Positions 27,022-36,334 are shown, numbered from the stretch's first letter. The stretch is 64,000 nt of DNA from Candidatus Contendibacter sp. (GCA_029624675.1 JARSSP010000044.1:1-64000); one strand, 5' to 3'. Numbers and translations are program-made. Notes: generated by a model not told the origin, from the sequence alone.

Positions 27022-28308
27022 ATGCACCCAGAATCGGTGATGTCGTCCCCCCTGGACTTGTCCGCGAACGCCACGCGACGACCGTGGCGCGAACGCGGGT
27101 TGCGTAGCGCCGTGTTCAAGCGGCTGGCCCGGCTGGAGCACGGTTGCGTCGCGGTGGCCGACGCCGACGGCGTTCATGAATTTGGCCGCGCCAGCGCCGA
27201 CTGCCCGCTGCGCGCCATCGTCACCATTCACGACCCTGACGCCTACCGCCTGCTGGCCCTGCGCGGCAGCATTGGGGTGGGCGAGGGTTACATGGCGGGC
27301 GAGTGGTCCTGCGACGACCTGCCAACCCTGGTGCGCATCTTCGTCCTGAACCAGGACGCGCTGCTCGGACTGGAACACGGCCTGACCCGGCTGATGATGC
27401 CGCTGTTCCGGCTGCTGAACCTGGGGCGCGACAACACCCGCCAGGGCAGCCGCGCCAACATCGCCGCCCATTACGACCTCGGCAACGAGTTTTACCGGCT
27501 GTTCCTGGATGAAACTCTGATGTACTCAGCGGCCATTTTCCCGACGCCAGATACCGATCTGCGGGCAGCTTCGGTCGCGAAAATCGACCGCATCTGCCGC
27601 AAGCTGGAACTGAACCCGAACGATCACGTGCTGGAAATCGGTTCCGGCTGGGGCGGTTTCGCCCTGCACGCCGCGCAACGCTACGGCTGCCGCGTCACCA
27701 CCACCACCATTTCCCAGGAGCAATACCAGTTGGCTTGCGAGCGGGTGCGGGAGGCGGGGCTGGAGGACCGGGTGACGGTGCTATGTCAGGATTATCGCGA
27801 CTTGCGCGGCGCCTTCGACAAGCTGGTGTCCATCGAGATGATCGAGGCGGTGGGTGAGCGTCATTTGAAGACCTACTTCCGTGCCTGCGCCCAACTGCTC
27901 AAGCCGCACGGCATGATGTTGTTGCAGGCCATCACCGTCGCCGATCAGAAATACGAGCAGTATCGGAACGAAGTGGATTTCATCCGCCACTACATTTTCC
28001 CCGGCGGCTTCCTGCCCTCGCTGACCGCGATGGCTGAAATTCTGGCCCGCGCCACCGACCTGCGCATCTTTCATCTGGAGGACATCGGCGCGCATTACGC
28101 CACCACCCTGCGCCACTGGCGGGAACGATTCCTGGCCAATGTGGATCGAGCGCGGGCGCTCGGCTTTCCCGACAGCTTCATCCGGATGTGGGAATACTAC
28201 CTGTGCTACTGCGAGGGCGGTTTCCGGGAACGGGCGATTGGAACCGTGCAACTGTTGTTGACCAAGCCGCTGTGCCGGCGCGAGCCGTTGACGCCAGCGC
28301 TGATTTGA
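27022..28308 (+). CDS. cfa: Cyclopropane-fatty-acyl-phospholipid synthase
   Basis: 428 residues. The N-terminal lipid-binding domain (about 40-130) contains DPDAYRLLALRGSIGVGEGY and MAGEWSCDDL. The SAM-methyltransferase domain has NIAAHYDLGNEFYRLFLDET, MYSAAIF, then VLEIGSGWGGFALHAA (motif I). FDKLVSIEMIEAVGERHLKT and QAITVADQKYEQYRNEVDFI follow, and YYLCYCEGGFRER carries the C-terminal catalytic tyrosine/glutamate region. It methylenates or methylates acyl double bonds in membrane phospholipids. In this cluster it may act as the methyltransferase for a further-modified (e.g. furan) fatty acid; that is inference. Confidence 0.93.
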   Translation: MHPESVMSSPLDLSANATRRPWRERGLRSAVFKRLARLEHGCVAVADADGVHEFGRASADCPLRAIVTIHDPDAYRLLALRGSIGVGEGYMAGEWSCDDLPTLVRIFVLNQDALLGLEHGLTRLMMPLFRLLNLGRDNTRQGSRANIAAHYDLGNEFYRLFLDETLMYSAAIFPTPDTDLRAASVAKIDRICRKLELNPNDHVLEIGSGWGGFALHAAQRYGCRVTTTTISQEQYQLACERVREAGLEDRVTVLCQDYRDLRGAFDKLVSIEMIEAVGERHLKTYFRACAQLLKPHGMMLLQAITVADQKYEQYRNEVDFIRHYIFPGGFLPSLTAMAEILARATDLRIFHLEDIGAHYATTLRHWRERFLANVDRARALGFPDSFIRMWEYYLCYCEGGFRERAIGTVQLLLTKPLCRREPLTPALI

Positions 28309-28324
28309 AAAACCACCCTCACCC

Positions 28325-28347
28325 CAGCTTCTCTCCCAAAGGGAGAG
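28325..28347. repeat. Dispersed hairpin repeat before DUF2878 gene
   Basis: CAGCTTCTCTCCC followed by AAA and GGGAGAG gives a 7-bp stem (28331-28337 with 28341-28347) in the 55-base gap after cfa. CCAGCTTCTC-CCC also occurs at 8003, so this is likely a small repetitive element. It sits just before the GGAG ribosome-binding site of the next gene and could affect its translation. Confidence 0.45.
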
Positions 28348-28363
28348 GGGTTCAGGAGTCGCC

Positions 28364-28927
28364 ATGCTGCTCAACCTCATCGCTTTTCAAATCGGTTGGT
28401 TCGCCTGCGTGCTGGGCGGGGCGCGGGGTTGGCCGTGGCTGGGCGTGCTGATTACCGCCGCCGCCATCGCTCTGCATCTGTACCGGGCGGTCCGGCCGCG
28501 CGTGGAAGCGCTGCTGATCGGGCTGAGCGGCCTGCTGGGATTCATCGCCGATTCACTGCTGACCGGGATGGGCCTGCTGCGCTTCCCGTCCGGCCAGTTC
28601 CACCTCGCCCTGGCGCCGTACTGGATGGCGGCGATGTGGATGCTGTTCGCCACGACGCTCAACGTCACGCTGGACTGGTTGAAACCGCGCCTGGGGCTGG
28701 CGGCGCTGCTGGGAATGATTGCCGGACCGCTGGCCTACTACGGTGGGGCAAAGCTGGGCGGGGTGTCGTTCGAGAACCCGGCGGCCAGCCTGCTGGCGGT
28801 GGCCGGCGTGTGGACGCTAGCCATGCCGCTGCTGCTGGTTATCGCCAATCGCTGGAACGGGATGGCAGAAACAACTCTGACCAGTGCCGAACCCGGCACG
28901 TCCGGCACAGCAGGTAGGCCAGGGTGA
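28364..28927 (+). CDS. DUF2878 membrane protein
   Basis: 187 residues with about five hydrophobic segments (starting LLNLIAFQIGWFACVLGG). The conserved FIADSLLTGMGLLRFPSG and LAPYWMAAMWMLFATTLNVT loops, then GPLAYYGGAKLGGV, define the family. Function unknown; it travels with cfa/DUF1365 clusters. The last about 25 codons (EPGTSGTAGRPG) are low complexity and overlap, on the other strand, the end of a small membrane protein gene, so the real stop may be an extension over an older terminus. Confidence 0.8.
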   Translation: MLLNLIAFQIGWFACVLGGARGWPWLGVLITAAAIALHLYRAVRPRVEALLIGLSGLLGFIADSLLTGMGLLRFPSGQFHLALAPYWMAAMWMLFATTLNVTLDWLKPRLGLAALLGMIAGPLAYYGGAKLGGVSFENPAASLLAVAGVWTLAMPLLLVIANRWNGMAETTLTSAEPGTSGTAGRPG

Positions 28928-29177
28928 CCACGTTGCCGAGCAGGAACAGGGCGGTGATCCAGGCCACCGCTCGCCACGGACTGGGCTCCACCAGGGCCAG
29001 CCAAACGGCGATGAACAGCAATCCCACACCGAGGTCGAGCAGCGTGACCACGCCCCACGGCTCGGCGACGACATGGCGCAACCCGGCCAGCATGGAGCTT
29101 TGGCCGCTGGCGATCAGAATGGCGGCCACGAGCAAGCCGAGCAGGATTCCGCAGACGATGACGACGATACGCAGCAT
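28839..29177 (-). CDS. Small integral membrane protein (DUF1475-like)
   Basis: 112 residues with three hydrophobic segments: MLRIVVIVCGILLGLLVAAI, then GVVTLLDLGVGLLFIAVWLA with an EPS motif, then AVAWITALFLLGNVVTLAYL. This resembles small DUF1475-type proteins. It is on the opposite strand to the whole lipid operon, and its last 89 bases overlap the DUF2878 3' end tail-to-tail. The ATG at 29177 is chosen because it starts the first membrane helix. Given its position inside an otherwise co-directional cluster it would interrupt a single transcript or run antisense to it. Confidence 0.55.
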   Translation of the reverse strand: MLRIVVIVCGILLGLLVAAILIASGQSSMLAGLRHVVAEPWGVVTLLDLGVGLLFIAVWLALVEPSPWRAVAWITALFLLGNVVTLAYLLCRTCRVRHWSELFLPSRSSDWR

Positions 29178-29258
29178 GAAGGTTCCCAAGACGATGAATG
29201 GAGCTTTCCAACAAGACCACGCCGAGAGCGGGAAGTGCGTTCGCTTCCCTTCCATGCC

Positions 29259-30050
29259 ATGACCGGTTTCGACTTTTTCCTGGCCGGCTGGGCAGTGGCG
29301 GCGTTGCTGATGGGAGTCGCCTGGATGGTGCAATGGCGCGTTGAAGATGCGGGCGTGGTGGATTTCACTTGGGCGGTGGGACTGGGCGTATTGGCAATCG
29401 CCTATGCCCTGCTGGCCGATGGCCACCCGACGCGGCGGCTGGTCGTGGCGCTCATGGCCGGCGGCTGGTCGTTCCGGCTGGCCGCCTACATTTTGTTCAA
29501 CCGGGTGATCGACAAGCCCGAAGATGGCCGCTACCAGCGGTTGCGCGCGCACTGGCGGGAACACACTCAACTCAAGTTTTTCGGCTTTTTCCAGGCCCAG
29601 GCGCTGCTGACCGCCGTGTTCGCCGTACCGTTCCTGGTGGTCGCGCTAACTCCGGAACGGCCACCGCCGCCGGCGATCATCGCCGCCGTCGCGATCTGGC
29701 TGCTGGCGGTGGGCGGCGAGGCGCTGGCCGACCGGCAACTGGCGGCCTGGCGAGCTGATCGAGCGAACCGGGGCCGCACCTGTCGGGCGGGGCTGTGGCG
29801 CTATTCCCGCCATCCCAACTATTTTTGCGAGTGGCTGCACTGGTGGAGCTACCCGCTACTGGCCTGGGGTTCGCCGGAATGGTGGCTGACCCTGCTGGGA
29901 CCGGCGCTGATGTTGTACACCCTGCTCAAAGTCACCGGCATCCCCTACACCGAACAGCAGGCGCTGGCCAGTCGCGGCGACGATTACCGCGCCTATCAGC
30001 GCACGACAAGCGGGTTCGTACCCTGGTTTCCCAAAAAGGAGGTTTCCTGA
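29259..30050 (+). CDS. DUF1295 / steroid 5-alpha-reductase-like membrane protein
   Basis: 263 residues, multi-helix membrane protein. The C-terminal block LWRYSRHPNYFCEWLHWWSY, then GIPYTEQQALASRGDDYRAY, is the NADPH-binding signature shared by DUF1295, isoprenylcysteine methyltransferase and 3-oxo-5-alpha-steroid reductases. N-terminal VEDAGVVDFTWAVGLGVLAI is typical of DUF1295. Likely reduces or isomerises a lipid double bond (inference). The stop overlaps the start of the next methyltransferase (TGATG), indicating translational coupling. Confidence 0.85.
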   Translation: MTGFDFFLAGWAVAALLMGVAWMVQWRVEDAGVVDFTWAVGLGVLAIAYALLADGHPTRRLVVALMAGGWSFRLAAYILFNRVIDKPEDGRYQRLRAHWREHTQLKFFGFFQAQALLTAVFAVPFLVVALTPERPPPPAIIAAVAIWLLAVGGEALADRQLAAWRADRANRGRTCRAGLWRYSRHPNYFCEWLHWWSYPLLAWGSPEWWLTLLGPALMLYTLLKVTGIPYTEQQALASRGDDYRAYQRTTSGFVPWFPKKEVS

Positions 30051-31099
30051 TGCTCAACACCGCCATTGATCTTATGGAACGGGGCTACGTCCCGGACTGG
30101 CTGACCCGGCTCGGCATTCGCCGGTTGCTGGCCGAGCGTTTGCGTACCGAAGCGACCGGCGACGACCGGGCGCGCGAGGCGGCGCTGGCGCGGCTGGAGG
30201 CGGAGTTGCGCGCCAGTCCCGTCGCGCTCCATGCCCAATCGGCCAACGAACAACATTACGAAGTACCAGCGGGGTTTTTCCAAAAGGTATTGGGGCCGCG
30301 CCTGAAATACAGTTCCTGCTGGTGGCCGGAAGAGGTGAAAGACCTGGAAACCGCCGAGGCGGCGATGCTGGCCTTGACCTGCGAGCGGGCCGAACTGGGT
30401 TTCGATCAGGATATCCTGGAACTCGGGTGCGGCTGGGGTTCGTTGACGCTGTGGATGGCGGAGTTTTACCCGGACTCGCGAATCGTGGCGGTGTCGAACT
30501 CGAACTCGCAACGGGAATTCATCGAGGCGCGCTGTCAGGAACGCGGCTTCGCCAACGTCCGGGTCATCACCGCCGACATGAACGATTTTTCCAGCGACCG
30601 CCGTTTCGACCGGGTCGTGTCGGTGGAAATGTTCGAGCACATGCGCAATTACCAAGAGTTGCTGGAACGGATTCATCGCTGGCTCAAGCCAGGCGGCAAA
30701 TTGTTCGTTCACATCTTTACTCACCGGCAATTGGCCTATCCGTTCGAAACCGAGGGCGAGGACAACTGGATGGGGCGGTATTTCTTCACCGGTGGTTTGA
30801 TGCCCTCGCGCGATCTGTTGCCGCGCTTTCGGGGCGATTTGATGTTGGAAGGTCAATGGCATTTCGACGGTCGCCATTACCAACGCACCTTGGAAGCCTG
30901 GCTGGTCAATCAGGACCGGTATCGCGCCGAATTGCTGACCCTATTTCGGGACACCTACGGTCCCGACCAAGCGGAACGTTGGTTCCAGCGTTGGCGGGTA
31001 TTTTTCATGGCCTGCGCCGAACTGTTCGGCTATCGGGGCGGCGAGGAATGGGGCGTATCGCATTACCGCTTCGGCAAGCGGGCCGAAGCGGCGGCGTAG
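30050..31099 (+). CDS. CFA-like / coclaurine-N-methyltransferase-like SAM methyltransferase
   Basis: 349 residues without the N-terminal lipid domain of Cfa. HYEVPAGFFQKVLGPRLKYS then SCWW parallels the Cfa acyl site. ILELGCGWGSLTLWMAEFYP is SAM motif I. FDRVVSVEMFEHMRNYQELL, FTGGLMPSRDLLPRF and RVFFMACAELFGYRGGEEW define the group close to plant coclaurine N-methyltransferases. The natural substrate in bacteria is unknown; context suggests a modified acyl chain. AAGGAGG precedes the ATG at 30050, inside the end of the DUF1295 gene. Last gene of the cluster. Confidence 0.85.
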   Translation: MLNTAIDLMERGYVPDWLTRLGIRRLLAERLRTEATGDDRAREAALARLEAELRASPVALHAQSANEQHYEVPAGFFQKVLGPRLKYSSCWWPEEVKDLETAEAAMLALTCERAELGFDQDILELGCGWGSLTLWMAEFYPDSRIVAVSNSNSQREFIEARCQERGFANVRVITADMNDFSSDRRFDRVVSVEMFEHMRNYQELLERIHRWLKPGGKLFVHIFTHRQLAYPFETEGEDNWMGRYFFTGGLMPSRDLLPRFRGDLMLEGQWHFDGRHYQRTLEAWLVNQDRYRAELLTLFRDTYGPDQAERWFQRWRVFFMACAELFGYRGGEEWGVSHYRFGKRAEAAA

Positions 31100-31403
31100 T
31101 TATACCAAGTCCCGATAGGCCTTAGTATGTTCAAGGCGGGGTGTGGGGCGACGGGTTAGCGGAGCGTAACCCGCCGAGACCGTATCAAAATCAGCGAGTT
31201 ATAGGCTGAACCCTAGCCCGCCCTACGATTTTGCATAAAATCCATCGAGAAATGATATTGATTTTTTTACAGTCTCTTATGATAAAGGACGGGGGCGGGT
31301 CGGTTAGCGTTGGGGCCAGAACGGAGATCAGAGCGGCGGAGCGTCGTACCCACGCACCGTCCGGTTGCTTGACCGCCCCACATTGCGCTTAGAGAGGCTT
31401 GCC
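31100..31403. other. 304-base intergenic region with a small palindrome
   Basis: Around 31145-31175 GGGTTA-gcggagcg-TAACCC forms a stem in GACGGGTTAGCGGAGCGTAA sequence, a pattern common in dispersed proteobacterial repeats. AGCCCGCCCTACGATTTTGC follows at 31216. A T-run (ATTTTTTTAC, about 31261) lies in an AT-rich patch but without a clear stem. I see no coding sequence. AGAGAGGCTTGCC before the next ATG provides a ribosome-binding site. Confidence 0.4.
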
Positions 31404-32927
31404 ATGATGACCCTCGATCTACCCGGTTTTGTCACCACCTTCCTGGCCGCGATGGCGGCGCTGTTCGTGTTCGCCGTCGGCGTCGGCGTCCTGCTGATCC
31501 TCATCCTCTACCTGATCGACATCACCCAGACCCAGCACGCCATTCGCCGCAACTTCCCAGTCATCGGGCGGTTGCGCTACCGGATGGAGCATCTGGGCGT
31601 GTTCTTCCGCCAGTACTTCTACGCCATGGACCGCGAGGAGATGCCGTTCAACCGGGCGCAACGGGCCTGGGTCTACCGGGCGGCCAAGAATCTGGACACC
31701 ACCCAGCCGTTCGGCTCCACCCGCGACCTGCGCCCGCCCGGCACGCTGCTGTTCGCCAACGCCACGTTTCCGGCGCTCGACGCCGAAGCCGTCGCGGTCA
31801 AACCACTGGTCATTGGGCCAGATTGCACCCAGCCATATCCGGCGCCCAGCTTCTTCAACATCTCGGCCATGAGCTACGGCGCGATTTCCAAACCCGCCGT
31901 GCTGGCCCTGTCGAACGGCGCGCGGCGGGCCGGCTGCTGGATGAACACCGGCGAGGGCGGCTTGTCGCCCTATCATCTGGAAGGCGGCGCGGACCTGGTG
32001 TTTCAAATCGGCACCGCCAAGTACGGGGTTTGCGACACGCAAGGCGGGCTGGACGAGGCCAAGCTGCGGGCGGTGGCCGCGCATCCCCAAGTCAAGATGT
32101 TCGAAATCAAACTGAGCCAGGGCGCGAAGCCGGGCAAGGGTGGCATCCTGCCGGCGGCCAAGGTGACGCCGGAGATCGCGGCGATTCGCGGCATTCCGGT
32201 CGGGCGGGATTCCCGCAGTCCCAACCGCCATCTTGAAATCGCCGACGCGGCCGGCCTGCTGGATTTCATCGGCCGGGTTCGCGCCATCACTGGCAAACCC
32301 ACCGGCTTCAAGCTGGTGGTCGGCGATCCCGCCTGGTTCAACGAACTGTGCCGGGAAATCGTCCATCGAGGACCGGTCAGCGCGCCCGATTTCATCACGG
32401 TGGACAGCGCCGACGGTGGCACCGGCGCGGCGCCGATGAGCTTGCTGGACTACGTGGGGCTGCCGATTCAGGAAAGCCTGCCACGGGTCGTGGATGCGCT
32501 TGATGAGTACGGTTTGCGCGAGCGCGTCCGGGTGATCGCCTCCGGCAAGTTGATCAACCCCGGCGAGGTGGCCTGGGCGCTGTGCGTGGGCGCCGATTTC
32601 GTCAACTCGGCGCGCGGGTTCCTGTTCGCGCTCGGCTGCATCCAGTCCATGCAGTGCGACAAGAACACCTGCCCGGCCGGCATCACCACCCACGATCCTC
32701 ATTTGCAGCGGGGGCTGGACCCGACGGACAAGGCCGAGCGGGTGCGGCATTACGTGGAGAACATGCGCCACGAGGTGGAGCTTATCGCCCACGCCTGCGG
32801 CGCGGCGGAGCCTCGGCGACTGCGGCGCGAACACTGTCGGGTCGTGGTCGGGCCGAGCCGTTCGCTACCACTGAATGAACTTTATCGGCGAGAGCCAGCG
32901 CCAGCGCGCCCACTGGAAGCCGCCTGA
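31404..32927 (+). CDS. FMN-binding glutamate-synthase-family protein, membrane-anchored
   Basis: 507 residues. A hydrophobic N-terminal helix (FLAAMAALFVFAVGVGVLLI) anchors it. The rest is a GltB-type TIM barrel: FFNISAMSYGAISKPAVLAL, MNTGEGGLSPYHLEGGADLV, QGAKPGKGGILP, FITVDSADGGTGAAPMSLLD, then the FMN phosphate region VIASGKLINPGEVAWALCVG. GCIQSMQCDKNTCPAGITTH carries cysteines suited to an iron-sulphur cluster. It lacks the glutaminase and GltD parts, so it is not a complete glutamate synthase; the substrate of such stand-alone proteins is uncertain. Monocistronic as far as I can see. Confidence 0.88.
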   Translation: MMTLDLPGFVTTFLAAMAALFVFAVGVGVLLILILYLIDITQTQHAIRRNFPVIGRLRYRMEHLGVFFRQYFYAMDREEMPFNRAQRAWVYRAAKNLDTTQPFGSTRDLRPPGTLLFANATFPALDAEAVAVKPLVIGPDCTQPYPAPSFFNISAMSYGAISKPAVLALSNGARRAGCWMNTGEGGLSPYHLEGGADLVFQIGTAKYGVCDTQGGLDEAKLRAVAAHPQVKMFEIKLSQGAKPGKGGILPAAKVTPEIAAIRGIPVGRDSRSPNRHLEIADAAGLLDFIGRVRAITGKPTGFKLVVGDPAWFNELCREIVHRGPVSAPDFITVDSADGGTGAAPMSLLDYVGLPIQESLPRVVDALDEYGLRERVRVIASGKLINPGEVAWALCVGADFVNSARGFLFALGCIQSMQCDKNTCPAGITTHDPHLQRGLDPTDKAERVRHYVENMRHEVELIAHACGAAEPRRLRREHCRVVVGPSRSLPLNELYRREPAPARPLEAA

Positions 32928-33107
32928 GCGGCCGATCTCTGGGCCACGACCGGGTCGCCCCGAAACCACGGGTTCAGCGACCGATCCGACCCGGTTGCGC
33001 GCGCGGCGGCAACTTGTGATGATGGTCGGCATCGGCTTTGCTCTGAACCCCGGCCCGATCGGTCGGGCTTGCCCAAACCATGGCATCGAACTTTTTCAGG
33101 AATCCGC

Positions 33108-33935
33108 ATGTCTTCCGCATCCAACTTGCCGCCGCTGATCGAGCCGGAGCAGCTCCAACCGCATCTCGCCGACCCGGCGGTTCTGATCGTGGATCTCTGC
33201 GATCCGGCCCATTACGCCATCGGACACATTCCCGGCGCGGTGCATCTCGATTATGCGGACCTGGTCCGGGTCGAGCCGCCAGCGATGGGGTTGCTACCCA
33301 CCGAGGCGTGGCTGAACGACGTGCTGTCACGACTGGGTCTGACTCCAACGCGGCGGGTCGTTGCCTACGACGACGAGGGCAACGGCCGCGCCAGTCGCTT
33401 GCTTTGGACCCTAGCGACGCTCGGCCACGAACAAGCGTCGCTGCTCAATGGCGGCTTCCACGCCTGGGAAGCGGCCGCCGGGCCGTTGGAAACCCGGTTC
33501 CGCCTACCGCCGCCCAGTGTCTACCAGGCTCGCTTCGTCGATCCGCCGAGGGCGGTCGCCGACAAGGACTACATCCTCAAGCGGCTGGGCCAGCCAGATT
33601 TGGCGCTGCTGGATACCCGTACTCCCGCCGAATTCGCCGGCCTGGATTTACGCGCCGCCCGCGGCGGTCATATCCCCGGCGCGGTGAACCTGCCCTGGAC
33701 CGACGCCATGGACCCGCAACGGCAATTGCGTTTGCGGCCCGACCCGGTGCTGCGAAAATTGATGGAACAACGCGGCGTCACTCCCGACAAGGAGGTCATC
33801 GTTTACTGCCAGACCCATCATCGTTCGGCGCATACCTATTGGGTGTTGCGTTATCTGGGCTATCCCCGGGTGCGCGGCTATTCCGGCGCCTGGTCGGAAT
33901 GGGGCAACATTCCCGATCTGCCGATCGAACGCTGA
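33108..33935 (+). CDS. Two-domain sulfurtransferase (rhodanese)
   Basis: 275 residues, two rhodanese domains. The first (10-125) is inactive, with DLCDPAHYAIGHIPGAVHLD and VVAYDDEGNGRASRLLWTL, where an Asp replaces the catalytic Cys. The second (145-275) has LLDTRTPAEFAG, GGHIPGAVNLPW and the active-site loop VIVYCQTHHRSAHTYWVL with the persulfide-forming cysteine. It transfers sulphane sulphur from thiosulphate or mercaptopyruvate. The ATG at 33108 follows a CAGGAA ribosome-binding site. It converges on orn with 17 bases between stops. Confidence 0.9.
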   Translation: MSSASNLPPLIEPEQLQPHLADPAVLIVDLCDPAHYAIGHIPGAVHLDYADLVRVEPPAMGLLPTEAWLNDVLSRLGLTPTRRVVAYDDEGNGRASRLLWTLATLGHEQASLLNGGFHAWEAAAGPLETRFRLPPPSVYQARFVDPPRAVADKDYILKRLGQPDLALLDTRTPAEFAGLDLRAARGGHIPGAVNLPWTDAMDPQRQLRLRPDPVLRKLMEQRGVTPDKEVIVYCQTHHRSAHTYWVLRYLGYPRVRGYSGAWSEWGNIPDLPIER

Positions 33936-33952
33936 CTGGTTCATTGCCAAAC

Positions 33953-34507
33953 CTATTCAGCCACGTCCGCCATTACGAACAGCCGCTCGCGATAAAAGCG
34001 CAACTCGTCGATGGAATCGCGGATATCCTGCAAGGCCAGATGGGTCGAGGTCTTGTCGAAGCCCTTGATCCGTTCCGGATACCAGCGCCGGGCCAGTTCC
34101 TTGAGCGTGCTGACGTCCAGGTTGCGATAATGGAAATAGGCTTCCAGCTCCGGCATGCAGCGCGCCAGAAAGCGCCGATCCTGGCAAATGCTGTTGCCGC
34201 ACATCGGTGACTGACCCTTGGAGACGTACAGGCTCAGGAACTCCAGGGTCCGAGTTTCGGCCTCGCGTTCGCTCACGGTGCTGGCGCGAACCCGAGCGAT
34301 CAAGCCCGATTCGCCATGCTGCTTCTGGTTCCAATCATCCATCCTCGCCAGCACCGCGTCGCTTTGGTGGATGGCCAGCACCGGCCCCTCGGCGAGAATA
34401 TGGAGTTGACTGTCGGTGACGATGGTGGCGATTTCGATGATGTGGTCGGTCTGGGAATCCAGACCGGTCATTTCCAAATCAATCCAGATCAGGTTGTCGG
34501 GGGACAT
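33953..34507 (-). CDS. orn: Oligoribonuclease
   Basis: 184-residue DEDDh 3'-5' exonuclease that finishes RNA decay by cleaving 2-5-mers, including pGpG from c-di-GMP. The first acidic motif is [28 protein letters not shown] continues it, [12 protein letters not shown] gives the second, and [14 protein letters not shown] the third with its histidine. The ATG at 34507 gives the standard start [17 protein letters not shown]; a longer open frame upstream is rejected. Divergent from rsgA with 114 bases between, the usual gammaproteobacterial pairing. Confidence 0.96.
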   Translation of the reverse strand: MSPDNLIWIDLEMTGLDSQTDHIIEIATIVTDSQLHILAEGPVLAIHQSDAVLARMDDWNQKQHGESGLIARVRASTVSEREAETRTLEFLSLYVSKGQSPMCGNSICQDRRFLARCMPELEAYFHYRNLDVSTLKELARRWYPERIKGFDKTSTHLALQDIRDSIDELRFYRERLFVMADVAE

Positions 34508-34621
34508 GGATTTTTCTTGGGATAGGATCGGGGTGGAAAGGGAAGTTCGCCGACGGTGGCTCGACGCAGCTTGTTTACAGGAAGTGTACGCTGAATCCAA
34601 AGGTCGCGGGATGATTCGGGC

Positions 34622-35647
34622 ATGGCTGGACGCCGGCTGACCCAGCGCCAACGGGAACAGATCCGGCGCGGGCAGGAACGCCGACGCGCGCGCGCCGATC
34701 AACGGCTGGAGTCCTGGGATGGCGCGGGGCTGGGTTCGGAACGGCCTGGCCTGGTCATCGCCCATCACGGACGCACCCTGGTGGTCGAGGATGAGGAGGG
34801 CCGGCTGTACCGCTGCGCCACACGGCAGAACCTGGATCGGATCGCCTGCGGCGACCGGATCGTCTGGCAGGCGTCCGGCGCGGGGGAAGGGGTGATCGTG
34901 GCGGTGGGCGAACGCCGCTCGCTTCTGACCCGACCCGATTACCAGGGCCAACCGCGCCCGGTCGCCGCCAATCTCGACGTGGTGGTGGTGGTGCTGGCGC
35001 CGGAACCGGAGCCGAGCGAATCCCTGATCGACCGCTATCTGGTCGCCATCGCCGCCGCCGGGATCCAGGGGCTACTGGTACTGAACAAACTGGATTTGCT
35101 GGATGCGTCGGCGCTGGCGGCGCTGCGCGAACGGCTGAAACCGTACCGCCGGATCGGTTATCCGCTGCTGCTGGCCAGCAGCCACACCGCGCAGGGTCTG
35201 GACGAGCTGCGCCGCTGGCTGCGCGGACGCGCCAGCTTGCTGGCCGGCCAGTCGGGGGTAGGCAAGTCCTCGCTGATCAAAGCCCTGCTGCCGGATCGTC
35301 AAATTCGTATCCAGGCCGTGTCCCAGCTCACTGGCCATGGCGCCCACACCACCAGCGGCAGCACGCTTTATCACCTACCCGACGGCGGCGATTTGATCGA
35401 TACGCCCGGTGTGCGCAGCTTTGAGTTGGGAAAAATCAGTTTGAGCGACCTGGACCGGGGTTTCCTGGACATCGCCCCCTATCTGGACCGTTGCCGATTT
35501 TTCGACTGTCGCCACGACGCCGAACCGGATTGCGCCCTGCGGGAGGCCGTGGCGAGTGGGGTCATCGCCCCGCGCCGGCTGGACAGTTATCGGCAATTGC
35601 GCGCCGCGCTGGAAACGGCAGCGAAACCGGCCCGCCAACCCTCGTGA
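34622..35647 (+). CDS. rsgA: Ribosome small-subunit GTPase RsgA
   Basis: 341-residue circularly permuted GTPase that checks 30S subunit maturation. It has an N-terminal OB fold (60-110), the permuted G4 motif NKLDLL before the P-loop [19 protein letters not shown], switch sequence [13 protein letters not shown]3 [12 protein letters not shown], and a C-terminal zinc knuckle ([20 protein letters not shown], with Cys-Cys-His-Cys ligands). Basic, disordered N-terminus. The stop overlaps the GTG of the downstream LysE gene. Confidence 0.95.
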   Translation: MAGRRLTQRQREQIRRGQERRRARADQRLESWDGAGLGSERPGLVIAHHGRTLVVEDEEGRLYRCATRQNLDRIACGDRIVWQASGAGEGVIVAVGERRSLLTRPDYQGQPRPVAANLDVVVVVLAPEPEPSESLIDRYLVAIAAAGIQGLLVLNKLDLLDASALAALRERLKPYRRIGYPLLLASSHTAQGLDELRRWLRGRASLLAGQSGVGKSSLIKALLPDRQIRIQAVSQLTGHGAHTTSGSTLYHLPDGGDLIDTPGVRSFELGKISLSDLDRGFLDIAPYLDRCRFFDCRHDAEPDCALREAVASGVIAPRRLDSYRQLRAALETAAKPARQPS

Positions 35648-36255
35648 TCGCTTTTTTGCTATCTGGCATCCTGCTAGGCCTGAGCGGTGGACTGGCACCG
35701 GGGCCATTGCTGACCTTGGTCGCCAGCGAGACGCTGCGTCATGGCGCCCGCGCCGGGATCCGGGTCGCGTTGGCGCCGCTACTGACCGACCTGCCGATTA
35801 TTTTGGCGACGGTGTTGCTGCTGCGACCCTTGACCGACCAAGCCCTACCGCTGGCGCTGCTCCATTTGAGCGGCGGTCTCTATCTCGCTTGGCTGGGCCT
35901 TCAGGGTGTGCGCTTTCAAGGCGCGGAACTGGAGTCAACCGCCCCAACGGATTCGCTATGGCGCGGAGTCATCGCCAACTTTCTGAATCCCAGCCCCTAT
36001 TTGTTCTGGCTGGCGGTGGGTACGCCGACCGTGTTGGCGGCCTGGCGGGAGGGTTGGCCGGCGACGGCGGCGTTCGTCGTCGCGTTCTACGGGCTGCTGG
36101 TCGGTTCCAAGGTGTTGTTGGCCATGGTGCTGGGCCGCGCCCGCCACCTCCTGCGCAGCGGCGGCTACATCGTCCTCATGCGTGGCCTGGGTCTGCTGCT
36201 GCTGGTCTATGCGTTGCTGTTCTTGCGCGCGGGCGGGCGAATATGGCTGGCTTGA
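35644..36255 (+). CDS. LysE/RhtB-family amino-acid exporter
   Basis: 203 residues and six hydrophobic segments. It opens LSGILLGLSGGLAPGPLLTL, the family signature G-x-x-PGP, then HGARAGIRVALAPLLTDLPI, and FLNPSPYLFWLAVGTP, the conserved N-PxxxLFW motif of transmembrane segment 4. It likely exports an amino acid or metabolite. I use the GTG at 35644 (GTGA overlap with the rsgA stop), which starts exactly at the first membrane helix; translation is probably coupled. Confidence 0.85.
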   Translation: MIAFLLSGILLGLSGGLAPGPLLTLVASETLRHGARAGIRVALAPLLTDLPIILATVLLLRPLTDQALPLALLHLSGGLYLAWLGLQGVRFQGAELESTAPTDSLWRGVIANFLNPSPYLFWLAVGTPTVLAAWREGWPATAAFVVAFYGLLVGSKVLLAMVLGRARHLLRSGGYIVLMRGLGLLLLVYALLFLRAGGRIWLA

Positions 36256-36334
36256 GAGGCAATTCGAAAATAAACAGCTATAAATCAATATTTTATATGT
36301 ATGGGTGGCCTTGACCGCGATGACCGGTCCCCCT

